Shown here piece after piece: positions 1-8,055 of a stretch of DNA of 64,000 nt. The stretch's first letter is position 1. Each line of letters opens with the position of its first letter. Made by a program: the position numbers and the translations under genes. The stretch is from Prosthecodimorpha staleyi (GTDB taxonomy: Bacteria > Pseudomonadota > Alphaproteobacteria > Rhizobiales > Ancalomicrobiaceae): NCBI RefSeq assembly GCF_018729455.1, contig NZ_JAHHZF010000002.1, positions 327,482-391,481 of the forward strand, read 5' to 3'. The notes under the pieces were generated by a model. It was given only the letters and a program-made list of their open reading frames with translations. It made no database searches and had not been told where the DNA came from.

Positions 1-252
1 AAGGGTCGTCTGCAGGCCGGGCGCGCGCACGACAAGGCGCCGGTCGATCCCTTCCGCCGCCATGAAGGCGTCGAGCCGGTCGCCGAAGAAGTCGGTCGAG
101 AGCTTGGTCAGGAAGGCCGTGCGCCGGCCGAGCCGGGCGAGCCCCATGGCGACGTTGAGCGGCGACCCGCCGACCACCGGCAGGAAGGCCTCGCCGGCCT
201 CGGTCCGGTGCCCCATCATGTCGAACAACGCCTCGCCGGCGACGAGCAGCAT
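1..252 (-). CDS. PfkB-family sugar kinase, N-terminal part only
   Basis: The first 84 codons of a carbohydrate kinase; the rest lies beyond the left edge of the window. The translation starts MLLVAGEALFDMMG and continues with VVGGSPLNVAMGLARLG, the substrate-binding glycine-rich N-terminal signature of the PfkB/ribokinase family (fructokinase, ribokinase, 2-keto-3-deoxygluconate kinase). The ATG at 252 is preceded by GGGAGGAGG at good spacing. The gene follows the FucU/RbsD-like gene on the same strand after 37 nt and is probably the last gene of the leftward sugar operon headed by the ROK regulator. Its likely role is cytoplasmic phosphorylation of the sugar imported by the adjacent frcBCA transporter (inference). 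The exact substrate cannot be read from this fragment. Confidence 0.88.
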   Translation of the reverse strand, partial: MLLVAGEALFDMMGHRTEAGEAFLPVVGGSPLNVAMGLARLGRRTAFLTKLSTDFFGDRLDAFMAAEGIDRRLVVRAPGLQTTL

Positions 253-289
253 GGCTGCCTCCTCCCATTCTGTTCTTGGTCGGGGCCGA

Positions 290-718
290 TCAGGCCGGCC
301 GGACGACGCCCTTGCGCAGGACGAGATTGCCGTAGAGCCGCCGTTCTCCGGTCGCCACGACCGCATAGGCGGCCCGCACGCGGTCGTAGAAGGCCTGCCC
401 CATCAGCGGCGTGACCGACTTGGCCGGCTCGTGGCGCCGGACGATGGCCGCGAAGTCGGCCATGATCGGTTCGACCGCGGCCTCGTCGCCCCGGATGCCG
501 GGCCGGAAGGCGGCCGCCTGGTCGTCGTCGAGCGGCATCACCGACAGGATGGCGTCGACCACCCGGGTCGCGTCGTGGCCGTCCATGCGCACCAGCCGGC
601 GGGCATGGGCGACGGCCGGATAGTTGCCGTCGACAACGGCGATCTCGTCTCCGTGGCCCATGGCGCGGAGCGTCATGATCAGGTCCGGTCCGAGAACCGG
701 GTCAATCCCTTTGAGCAT
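290..718 (-). CDS. RbsD/FucU family sugar mutarotase
   Basis: A protein of 142 residues, the usual length of the RbsD/FucU family, which interconverts sugar anomers (ribose or fucose pyranose/furanose forms) in the cytoplasm. The start MLKGIDPVLGPDLIMTLRAM and the segment MGHGDEIAVVDGNYPA are the family hallmark: the conserved His and Asp of GHGDE and DGNYP line the active site. An upstream in-frame extension exists, but the ATG at 718 gives the family-typical N terminus. The 5' end overlaps the end of the ROK gene by 17 nt, so the two are translationally coupled. In the frc context it probably prepares the imported sugar for the downstream kinase (inference). Confidence 0.88.
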   Translation of the reverse strand: MLKGIDPVLGPDLIMTLRAMGHGDEIAVVDGNYPAVAHARRLVRMDGHDATRVVDAILSVMPLDDDQAAAFRPGIRGDEAAVEPIMADFAAIVRRHEPAKSVTPLMGQAFYDRVRAAYAVVATGERRLYGNLVLRKGVVRPA

Positions 719-1988
719 CGCTGGCGTCCTTGAACAGGACCTCCCTGTTGCGGGCGAAATTGGCGAGGAACGGCAGGGCCGCGCCGCCCATGGCGCGCGC
801 ATCGGCCCCGACGGTGCCCTCGCGGATATCGCAGGGCGTCAGACCCTGCAGGTCGAGATGGCCGAGCCCGGCCCGGGTCGCCTCGACGAGGCGGGTGCGG
901 ATCGCGCTCGGCACCGCGCCGTCGATCACCACCGCCTCGAAATCGAGAATCGACGTTGCGGCGGCGGTCAGCACGGCCAGGCTGCGCCCGGCTTCGGCGA
1001 TCCAGGTCTCCAGCGTCGCGCCATAGTCCGGCCAGTCGTGCGGCTGGATATAGAGACCGGACGGATCGACCCCCTCGAGGCGCAGGCGGGCTTCGAGTTC
1101 GGCCAGCGAGGCGCTGCTGATCAGTTGGGCCGTGGTCACCGAACCGTCGGCGCGCGCGAGCGGGATCGGCATGGAGCCGATCGCGCCGGCATTGCCGGTC
1201 CGGCCCGGCACGACATTGCCGTTGATCACGATGCCGCCGCCGATGAAGGAGCCGATGAAGGCATAGACGAAATCGCGCGGGGCCGGCGCCCGGCCGAAGA
1301 AATTCTCCGCCGCGCAGGCGGCCGTGCCGTCGTTCATGACATGGACCGGCCAGGCGACCCGGGCGCCGATCTCGGCCGCCACATCGAAGCCGCGCCAAGC
1401 CTCCATGACGCCCGCCGGCGCGCCGACCTGCGGCGCCCAGTTCCAGAGCTCGAACGGGGTGGCGATGCCGAAGCCGACAATCCGGCCCCGCCGCTCCGAA
1501 GACAGCCCGGCGGTCAGATCGGCCGTACCGGCGGCAAGCTGGGCCAGCAGCAGATCCGGCTGCGGATAGGCATGCGTCCAATGGCGGCGGGCGATCACCC
1601 GGCCGACGAAATCGACCAGCACCAGATCGGTCGAGCGGCGGCCGATCTTCAGGCCGAAGGCGAGCGCACCGTCGGGATCGAGCCGATAGGGGATCGACGG
1701 CTGGCCGACGCGCCCGCGCTGCGGCTCGCCCCGGCGGATCAGCCCATCGGCCTCGAGCCGGTTCATGATCACCGTGGTGGTCTGCGGCGACAGTCCGGTC
1801 AGGCGCGCGATCTCGGCCTTGGGCAGGCCGTCGCCGCGCCGGATCAGCGACAGGATCAGGCGCTCGTTATAGGCGCGCACGCCGGCCTGGTCGGTCCCGC
1901 GGCGAAGATCGGCCGCCGGCAACCCCTCGTGCCCGGACGGTTCCGGCCGCTGGGCGGCGCGCCGCGAAGGATCGTCTGCCTCTTCCAC
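702..1988 (-). CDS. ROK-family transcriptional regulator (FrcR-like)
   Basis: About 428 residues from a GTG at 1988; the open frame extends upstream to 2246, but the extra 86 residues are low-complexity and unlike the family. An N-terminal winged helix-turn-helix (AEIARLTGLSPQTTTVIMN) is followed by an ROK sugar-kinase-like fold with IGGGIVINGNVVPGRTGNAGAIG. This carries the glycine-rich ATP/sugar-binding loop, but the HxCxxC zinc motif of true ROK kinases is not evident, as expected for an MarR-ROK repressor. It is divergent from frcB and co-directional with the mutarotase and kinase genes, the arrangement of a local sugar-responsive repressor. Candidate operator: the inverted repeat at 2231-2269. 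Confidence 0.85.
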   Translation of the reverse strand: MEEADDPSRRAAQRPEPSGHEGLPAADLRRGTDQAGVRAYNERLILSLIRRGDGLPKAEIARLTGLSPQTTTVIMNRLEADGLIRRGEPQRGRVGQPSIPYRLDPDGALAFGLKIGRRSTDLVLVDFVGRVIARRHWTHAYPQPDLLLAQLAAGTADLTAGLSSERRGRIVGFGIATPFELWNWAPQVGAPAGVMEAWRGFDVAAEIGARVAWPVHVMNDGTAACAAENFFGRAPAPRDFVYAFIGSFIGGGIVINGNVVPGRTGNAGAIGSMPIPLARADGSVTTAQLISSASLAELEARLRLEGVDPSGLYIQPHDWPDYGATLETWIAEAGRSLAVLTAAATSILDFEAVVIDGAVPSAIRTRLVEATRAGLGHLDLQGLTPCDIREGTVGADARAMGGAALPFLANFARNREVLFKDASDAQRD

Positions 1989-2483
1989 ACCGCTCTCCAG
2001 CGTCTCACTCAATCGACATGCCGACCCGGTCGACACGTCCCTGACGGCCGGCCCGGTCGCCAGACCCGTAACCCTTCGCCCCGGATGCCCGGGACGCTTC
2101 CGGAGGAATCGGCAGGGCCACCGCGCCGGGGACGCTACAGCGGATTTCGGCGCCGACCGAGGCGCCGCGACCCGCGGGACGCGGCACCCTGCCCCTCGAT
2201 AGAGCCCGATCCTGCCTGTCGCCGACCAGGCTGTCAATAAGTTCATCCAGTGGATTTATTTATTGACAGGTCCAGACCCTCATGTCACAACCGGGACAAG
2301 CCTGACGGACGAGGCGAAGGCTCGAGACCGGCACGATGGCCGGACAGGCCCTCGCCCCGCCGCCGGCAGGGCATCCGGCGACCGGCCGGTTTCGGACGGT
2401 CGCGAACGGACTGCTGTCGTTTCAAAGGGATGAGGCGCCGTTTCGGCATCCCGCGCGGAGGCCGGCGCTCCAGGGAGGACGCG
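1989..2483. promoter_or_regulatory. Divergent control region between ROK gene and frcB
   Basis: This 495-bp stretch separates the leftward regulator operon from rightward frcB. It holds no convincing gene. The only AT-rich portion is around 2230-2270, where a perfect inverted repeat lies (separate entry). AGGGAGGA at 2472-2479 is the ribosome binding site of frcB. If the regulator actually starts at the upstream 2246 codon, the untranslated part would shrink to about 240 bp. Confidence 0.6.
2231..2269. promoter_or_regulatory. Perfect 10-bp inverted repeat, candidate ROK operator
   Basis: CTGTCAATAA at 2231-2240 is mirrored exactly by TTATTGACAG at 2260-2269, with a 19-bp spacer. Each arm contains a TTGACA hexamer, facing in opposite directions, so the arms may also act as back-to-back -35 elements for the two divergent operons. 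ROK repressors such as NagC and Mlc are known to bind AT-rich inverted repeats of TTATT type (family knowledge). No clear -10 box is visible, which is normal for alphaproteobacterial promoters. Confidence 0.55.
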
Positions 2484-3512
2484 ATGAGGAAATTCGCCAG
2501 CATGCTCGTGGCCGGCACCGCCGCCGGCCTGATCGCAGCGCTTGTCCCGGCCGCCGCGGCCGACAAGCCGATCGTCGGTCTGGTCACCAAGACCAACACC
2601 AACCCGTTCTTCGTGAAGATGCGCGAAGGCGCCGAGGCCAAGGCCAAGGAAATGGGCGTCGAATTGCGCTCCTTCGCCGGCAAGGTCGACGGCGACAACC
2701 AGGGCCAGGTCGAGGCGATCGAGAGCCTGATCTCGGCCGGCGCCAAGGGTATCCTGATCACCCCGTCCGACAGCCGCGCCATCGTCCCGACGGTCGAGAA
2801 GGCGCGCAAGGCCGGCCTGCTGGTGATCGCACTCGACACCCCCCTGGAGCCCGCCGAGGCCGCCGACGCGACCTTCGCGACCGACAATTTCAAGGCCGGC
2901 GAGTTGATCGGCCAGTGGGCCAAGGCCTCGCTCGGCGACAAGGCGGCCGCGGCCAAGATCGCGCTGCTCGATCTCAACAAGAACCAGATCTCGGTCGACG
3001 TGCTGCGCGACCAGGGCTTCCTGAAGGGCTTCGGCATCGATCTCGGCGACCCGCGCAAGAACGGCGACGAGAAGGACCCGCGCATCGTCGGCAACGACGT
3101 GACCCAGGGCTCCGAGGAAGGCGGCCGCCGCGCCATGGAGAACCTGCTGCAGCGCGATCCCTCGATCACGGTCGTCTACACGATCAACGAGCCGGCCGCG
3201 GCCGGCGCCTATGAGGCGCTGAAGGCGGTCGGCAAGGAGAAGTCGGTGCTGATCGTCTCGGTCGACGGCGGCTGCCCGGGCGTGAAGAACGTCAAGGGCG
3301 GCGTGATCGGCGCCACTTCGATGCAGTTCCCGCTGCTGATGGCCTCCAAGGGCGTCGAGGCGGTCGCCGAATTCGCCAAGACCGGCAAGAAGCCCGAGAA
3401 GAGCCCGGGCCTCGACTTCCTCAACACCGGCGTCGAGCTCGTCACCGACAAGCCCGTGGCCGGCCAGCCGTCGATCACCTCGGCCGACGCGCTGAAGAAG
3501 TGCTGGGGCTGA
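2484..3512 (+). CDS. frcB: Sugar ABC transporter periplasmic binding protein (FrcB-like)
   Basis: A protein of 342 residues. A Sec signal peptide ([20 protein letters not shown], cleavage after PAAAA) is followed by a periplasmic-binding-protein type 1 fold of the ribose/fructose class: [16 protein letters not shown], then [15 protein letters not shown] and [16 protein letters not shown]. It captures a monosaccharide in the periplasm and delivers it to the FrcC permease. Sequence style and gene order (frcB-frcC-frcA beside a ROK regulator) match the Sinorhizobium fructose/mannose/ribose importer. The start has a strong AGGGAGGA site. A hairpin 116 nt after the stop probably keeps this message more abundant than that of the permease. 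Confidence 0.92.
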   Translation: MRKFASMLVAGTAAGLIAALVPAAAADKPIVGLVTKTNTNPFFVKMREGAEAKAKEMGVELRSFAGKVDGDNQGQVEAIESLISAGAKGILITPSDSRAIVPTVEKARKAGLLVIALDTPLEPAEAADATFATDNFKAGELIGQWAKASLGDKAAAAKIALLDLNKNQISVDVLRDQGFLKGFGIDLGDPRKNGDEKDPRIVGNDVTQGSEEGGRRAMENLLQRDPSITVVYTINEPAAAGAYEALKAVGKEKSVLIVSVDGGCPGVKNVKGGVIGATSMQFPLLMASKGVEAVAEFAKTGKKPEKSPGLDFLNTGVELVTDKPVAGQPSITSADALKKCWG

Positions 3513-3627
3513 ACCCCTGACGGGCCGGGCGGACGGCCATTCGGTCGCGCCCGGTCCCTTCCATCCCCAGAACGTCGACCGAGCCCGGCGCGTCCCTCCG
3601 ATGCGCGCATACGGTCGCGTCGGCGGG

Positions 3628-3654
3628 ACGGCGCCTCCCCGGCGGAGGCGCCGT
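3628..3654 (+). terminator. Intercistronic hairpin between frcB and frcC
   Basis: ACGGCGCCTCC pairs perfectly with GGAGGCGCCGT (11 bp, 5-nt loop). No T-tract follows, so it is more likely an attenuating or mRNA-protecting stem within the operon than a full terminator. Such stems behind binding-protein genes are a common way to make more binding protein than permease. Confidence 0.6.
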
Positions 3655-3710
3655 GCCGGACCGGGCAACGCGGTGGCCGTCGCAGCGCCGCCCAGCGAGG
3701 AACCGAATCC

Positions 3711-4793
3711 ATGAGCGCGAATGAGACGACTCCCCGCGCGCCGGCGGACTTCGAGAAGGCGGCGGTCGGCGCGCAGGCGACCGTCGCGACCTTCAACGAA
3801 GAGACGCCGTCGCTCCTGAGGCGGGTGCAGCATCTGCTCCACGTCCACCCGACCGCGATTCCCGCCCTCGTGCTGGTCCTGTCGGTCGCGGTCTTCGCGA
3901 TGGCCGGCGGGCAGCGCTTCCTGACCGCCTTCAATCTTTCGGTCGTCCTGCAGCAGGTCACGATCATCGCGGTGATCGGCATCGCCCAGACGATCGTGGT
4001 GCTGACCGCCGGCATCGATCTCTCGGTCGGCGCGATCGCGGTGCTCGCCTCGATGGTGATGGGCAAGCTCGCCGTCACCGCCGGCGTCCCGACGCCGCTC
4101 GCCATCCTGATCGGTATGGCGGTCGGGGCGGCCTGCGGGGCGGTCAACGGCATCCTGGTGACGCGTTTCCGGCTGCCGCCCTTCATCGTGACGCTCGGCA
4201 CCTGGTACATGGTCTTCGCGCTGAACCTCTGGTACTCGGACAGCGAGACGATCCGTTCGCAGGATATCGGCGAGACCGCGCCGCTGCTGCAGTTCTTCGC
4301 CACCGCGATCCCGATCGGCGACGCCCGGCTGACCTACGGCTCGATCGCCATGGTGATCGCCATTGCGCTGTTCTGGTATCTCCTGTCGATGACCGCCTGG
4401 GGCCGCCACGTCCATGCGGTCGGCGACGACCCCGAGGCGGCGCGCCTCGCCGGCATCCGGGTCGAGCGCGTGCTGATGTCGGTCTATATCGTCGCCGGCA
4501 TCGTCTGCGCCTTCGCCGCCTGGATGATGATCAGCCGCTACGGTTCGGCCAGCCCGCAATCCGGCCAGACCTCCAATCTCGACAGCATCACCGCGGTGGT
4601 GATCGGCGGCACCTCGCTGTTCGGCGGACGCGGCTCGATCGTCGGCACGCTGCTCGGCGCCCTGATCGTCGGCGTGTTCCGCAACGGCTTGGCGCTCTCG
4701 GGCGTCAACGTTCTCTGGCAGGACTTCGCCGTCGGCGCGCTGATCATCGTCGCCGTCGCACTCGACCAGTGGCTCCGGAGGGTCTCGCAGTGA
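3711..4793 (+). CDS. frcC: Sugar ABC transporter permease (FrcC-like)
   Basis: A 360-residue inner-membrane permease of the RbsC/BPD_transp_2 family. After a ~55-residue hydrophilic N terminus come about ten hydrophobic segments. The family signature LTAGIDLSVGAI lies near residue 100 and VIGGTSLFGGRGSIVGTLLG near residue 300. It forms the homodimeric channel that works with FrcB and FrcA. The start is preceded by GAGGAA. The stop codon overlaps the GTG start of frcA, so the two are translationally coupled. Confidence 0.92.
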   Translation: MSANETTPRAPADFEKAAVGAQATVATFNEETPSLLRRVQHLLHVHPTAIPALVLVLSVAVFAMAGGQRFLTAFNLSVVLQQVTIIAVIGIAQTIVVLTAGIDLSVGAIAVLASMVMGKLAVTAGVPTPLAILIGMAVGAACGAVNGILVTRFRLPPFIVTLGTWYMVFALNLWYSDSETIRSQDIGETAPLLQFFATAIPIGDARLTYGSIAMVIAIALFWYLLSMTAWGRHVHAVGDDPEAARLAGIRVERVLMSVYIVAGIVCAFAAWMMISRYGSASPQSGQTSNLDSITAVVIGGTSLFGGRGSIVGTLLGALIVGVFRNGLALSGVNVLWQDFAVGALIIVAVALDQWLRRVSQ

Positions 4794-5584
4794 GCACGCC
4801 CGTTCCCCAAGCGCCCATTCTCGAAGCGCGCGGCCTCGTCAAGCGCTACGGCCGCGTCACCGCCCTGGACCATGCCGATTTCGACCTGATGCCGGGCGAG
4901 ATCCTGGCCGTGATCGGCGACAACGGCGCCGGCAAGTCGTCGCTCATCAAGGCGCTGACCGGCGCCATCCGACCCGACCACGGCACCATCCTGTTCGACG
5001 GCCAGCCGGTCAGCTTCGACAGCCCGATCGACGCCCGCCGCATCGGCATCGAGACCGTCTACCAGAACCTCGCCCTGTCGCCGGCGCTGTCGATCGCCGA
5101 CAACCTGTTCCTCGGCCGCGAGCCGCGCGTCGCCGGCCCGCTCGGCTCGCTCCTCGGCATGCTCGACCGGCCGCGCATGCGCCGGGAGGCACGCGCGGCA
5201 CTGTCCTCGCTCGGCCTGATGACCATCCAGAATATCGACCAGCCGGTCGAGACCCTGTCGGGCGGCCAGCGCCAGGGCGTCGCCATCGCGCGCGCCGCGG
5301 CCTTCGGCAGCCGCGTGGTGATCATGGACGAGCCGACCGCCGCGCTCGGCGTCAAGGAAAGCCGCAAGGTGCTGGAACTGATCCTCGACGTGCGCGCCAA
5401 GGGCCTGCCGATCGTGCTGATCAGCCACAACATGCCGCATGTCTTCGAGGTCGCCGACCGCATCCACATCCACCGCCTCGGCCGCCGCCACGCCGTCGTC
5501 GACCCGCGCGCGATCACCATGTCGGACGCCGTCGCCATCATGACCGGCGCCATGGCGCCCCCGGGCGAGGCCCGGGCGGCGTGA
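4790..5584 (+). CDS. frcA: Sugar ABC transporter ATP-binding protein (FrcA-like)
   Basis: 264 residues from the GTG at 4790, which overlaps the frcC stop in GTGA and is preceded by CCGGAGGG. An ATG 21 nt upstream is less well placed. It has a single ABC domain with Walker A GDNGAGKS (residues 43-50), signature LSGGQRQGV and Walker B VVIMDEPTAALG. The length matches FrcA-type one-domain ATPases; RbsA/XylG types carry two domains and about 500 residues. The C terminus has the FrcA-like segment MSDAVAIMTGA. It powers uptake of fructose or a related sugar. It is the last gene of the operon; the next 630 bp carry repeats. Confidence 0.92.
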   Translation: MSTPVPQAPILEARGLVKRYGRVTALDHADFDLMPGEILAVIGDNGAGKSSLIKALTGAIRPDHGTILFDGQPVSFDSPIDARRIGIETVYQNLALSPALSIADNLFLGREPRVAGPLGSLLGMLDRPRMRREARAALSSLGLMTIQNIDQPVETLSGGQRQGVAIARAAAFGSRVVIMDEPTAALGVKESRKVLELILDVRAKGLPIVLISHNMPHVFEVADRIHIHRLGRRHAVVDPRAITMSDAVAIMTGAMAPPGEARAA

Positions 5585-5593
5585 AGGCGGGTG

Positions 5594-5628
5594 GGCAGTC
5601 GGCAGTCGGCAGTCGGCAGTCGGCAGTC
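5594..5628. repeat. Tandem repeat, five copies of GGCAGTC
   Basis: Five perfect head-to-tail copies of the 7-mer GGCAGTC, plus a partial sixth, begin about 10 bp after the frcA stop. Further single GCAGTCGG motifs occur in the same gap near 5875. This is a slippage-prone simple repeat in non-coding DNA. The 5585-6214 gap contains no supported gene. Confidence 0.85.
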
Positions 5629-5642
5629 GGCAAGCGACGCAC

Positions 5643-6154
5643 GGTTGGCATCCCCGGACAAGGCCCGAAGGGCCGCCGATCCGGGGCCCACTCGCCTCGC
5701 GGCGGCAACAAGATCGTTAGGATAATCATACACTTGAGGCAAGTCGGCAGCAGAGTGGGTCCCGGCTCTCCGCTTTCGCTCCGGCCGGGAATGCGTTGCG
5801 AGATGGCGTTTCCATTCCCAAGGCTTCCAACGGCCCACCGATCTCCGCGCCGCATCGCCGGACAAGGCCGGGAAGGCAGTCGGCGGCAGGAAGGTTGGCC
5901 ATCGGGATTGGGGCATAGATATTCGAGTGCAGGGCGCGCGGGACGCGCCGGCAAAGCCGGCTGCACCGCAAGATCCAGGGACCTACCGCACGATCTCTCA
6001 GCGCATTCCCGGCCGGAGCGAAAGCGGAGAGCCGGGACCCACTATGCTCGCCGCACGCGACAAGTGCTTGTGCGGATTACCGATCTTGGTGCCGCTGCAA
6101 GGCGAGTAGGCCCCGGATCGGCGGCCTTTCGGGCCTTGTCCGGGGATGCCAACC
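5643..6154. repeat. Large inverted repeat pair, two ~162-bp copies
   Basis: The copy at 5643-5804 recurs as its reverse complement at 5993-6154, with equal length and homology throughout. The outer ends (GGCATCCCCGGACAAGGCCC) and inner ends (CGGCTCTCCGCTTTCGCTCC) are nearly identical and the middle is more diverged. The 188-bp spacer contains another fragment of the outer end (near 5854-5871). There is no transposase and no sustained coding potential. This looks like two copies of a dispersed intergenic repeat family sitting between convergent genes, where the paired RNA could also stop transcription from both sides (inference). Confidence 0.75.
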
Positions 6155-6214
6155 CGTGGGGCGCTTCCCGGCTGCCGACGGCCTAATACCTACCGCCCAC
6201 TGCCCCTTCCCCTC

Positions 6215-7945
6215 CTATTTCCCCGCCAGCACCAGATCCGCCCCCCGTTCGCCGATCAGCACGCAGGTCGCCATGGTGGCGCAGGTGACGATGCGCGGCA
6301 TGATCGAGCCGTCGACGATGCGCAGGCCGGCGAGCCCCTTGACCTTCAGGTCGGCGCCGACGACGGCGCCGTCGTCCTTGCCCATGCGGGCCGTGCCGAC
6401 TTGGTGGAAGAAGGTCGTGGCGCCGTTGCGCACGAACTGCGCCTTGGCATCCGGGTCCAGCGCCTTGCCGGGCACCGCCTCCCGCTTGGCGTAGGCCTTC
6501 ATCGCGGGATCGTTGCCGATCTGGCGGCAGAGATCGATCGCGGCCATCTGGGATTTCACGTCGCGCGGATCGGACAGGAAGTTCGCCGTGACCACGGGCT
6601 TGGCGGTCGGATCGGCGGAGGCGAGGCGCACCTCGCCGCGGCTCTTCGGATCGACCAGACCGGCGCAGAGCGCCCAGGCGCTGGCCGGCGGATTGTATTC
6701 CTTGCCGATCGCATCCGACGCATAGGGCAGTTCGATCTGCACGATGTTCATGTCCGGCCGGTCGAAGGACGGGTCGGACTTCCAGAAGCCGGAAGCGTTG
6801 GCGGCCGAGTTCTTCATCTTGACCGGCTCCGGGCTCTCCCAGATGCAGCCGCCATGCAGGATGTGGTCGTGGAAATTGCGGCCGACCTCCGGGGCATGCA
6901 GAAGTGAGGCGATGCCGTGTTGCGCCAAGTGGGCGCGGTCGCCGATGCCCGACAGCATGAGGATCTGCGGCGTGCGGATCGCGCCGAGCGAGAGCACCAC
7001 CTCACGCGCGGCCCGAAGCGTGATCTCGGCCCCGTCGCGCTGGGCCTTGATGCCGACCGCCTTGCCGTTCTCAACCACCAGCCCTGTCACCCGGGTTCGG
7101 GTCAGCACGGTCAGATTGGTCCGGTCGATCACCGGATAGAGATAGGCCTGCGCCATGTTCATGCGCCGGCCGTCCCGGATGATCTGGTTCATCAGCGCGA
7201 AGCCGCCGGGGCCTTCCTCGCGCGCGCCGTTGAGATCGTCGGCGACCGGCAGACCGAGATTGCGGGCCGCCGCCAGCATGGCCGGAGCGATCGGCGGCGG
7301 GTCGGCGGCGACTTGCGACCAGACCTTGCCGCCCTTACCGCGATAGGGGCTCGCCGGCCCCTGCCAGTTCTCGATCCGGCCGGTGAAGAGCTTCAGCGCG
7401 GCGTCGTAGCCCCACGCCTTGTCGCCGGCGATCTCGGCCCAGCCGTCGAGATCGGCCCGCGGCGGCCGGACCCAGATGGTCGCGTTGATCGAGGAGCCGC
7501 CGCCGACGGCGCGTCCCATATGGGATGCGATGGCGCGGCCATTCACGCTCGGCGTCGGCACGGCGACATCGCCCCAATCCCGCTCGGTGCCGAGATTCAT
7601 GAACCACTGGCCGGGATCGAGGATGCTCGGCGCGGTATCCCAATCGCCGGCCTCGATCAGCGCGACCTTCAGCCCCGCCTCGGCGAGGCGGCCGGCCAGG
7701 GTGCATCCCGACGTGCCGGCGCCGCAGACGATGATGTCGAATTCGCCCGACAGGGCCTTGGCGCGGGCGTCCTGGTTGGTCCGCGCGGCATCGAGCGTGT
7801 CGGCGAGGGCGGAGGCGGCCGGCATGGCGAGGCCGAGCGCGAGCGACCATTGCAGGAATTGCCGGCGCCGGATCGTTCCGCGCAGCAGGGACGTTTCGAG
7901 CTTGTCCAGAAGAGTGGACCGGAGGTCTGCACCGAGGTCTTTCAT
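6215..7945 (-). CDS. GMC-family oxidoreductase with Tat signal
   Basis: A 576-residue FAD enzyme of the glucose-methanol-choline oxidoreductase family. An N-terminal twin-arginine signal (RRRQFLQWSLALGLAM, residues 26-41) predicts export as a folded flavoprotein. The ADP-binding motif CGAGTSGCTLAGRLAEAG (residues 74-91), the GMC signature MGRAVGGGSSINATIWVRP and the C-terminal catalytic segment FFHQVGTARMG are all present. It oxidises an alcohol, sugar or choline-like substrate; the substrate cannot be assigned. It lies 110 nt downstream of an AraC-type regulator on the same strand, which may control it. Confidence 0.88.
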   Translation of the reverse strand: MKDLGADLRSTLLDKLETSLLRGTIRRRQFLQWSLALGLAMPAASALADTLDAARTNQDARAKALSGEFDIIVCGAGTSGCTLAGRLAEAGLKVALIEAGDWDTAPSILDPGQWFMNLGTERDWGDVAVPTPSVNGRAIASHMGRAVGGGSSINATIWVRPPRADLDGWAEIAGDKAWGYDAALKLFTGRIENWQGPASPYRGKGGKVWSQVAADPPPIAPAMLAAARNLGLPVADDLNGAREEGPGGFALMNQIIRDGRRMNMAQAYLYPVIDRTNLTVLTRTRVTGLVVENGKAVGIKAQRDGAEITLRAAREVVLSLGAIRTPQILMLSGIGDRAHLAQHGIASLLHAPEVGRNFHDHILHGGCIWESPEPVKMKNSAANASGFWKSDPSFDRPDMNIVQIELPYASDAIGKEYNPPASAWALCAGLVDPKSRGEVRLASADPTAKPVVTANFLSDPRDVKSQMAAIDLCRQIGNDPAMKAYAKREAVPGKALDPDAKAQFVRNGATTFFHQVGTARMGKDDGAVVGADLKVKGLAGLRIVDGSIMPRIVTCATMATCVLIGERGADLVLAGK

Positions 7946-8055
7946 GACGCTCCCCTTTCGCGGCCGGATTTCTGCACGCCCGGCTCCAATCCCCGACAGG
8001 ATGGCGTCTCTTTCAGGCTTGAAATATCCATCTCTTGCGGCGGCGTCGCCGCCGG

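Noticed and set aside
5594..5628. Short repeats considered as a CRISPR array
   Set aside because: Repeat units are 7 bp, directly adjacent, without spacers, and there are no cas genes.
5585..6214. Short open frames inside the repeat region as small genes
   Set aside because: They follow the repeat units on both strands, have Arg/Pro/Gly-rich shadow composition and no ribosome sites.
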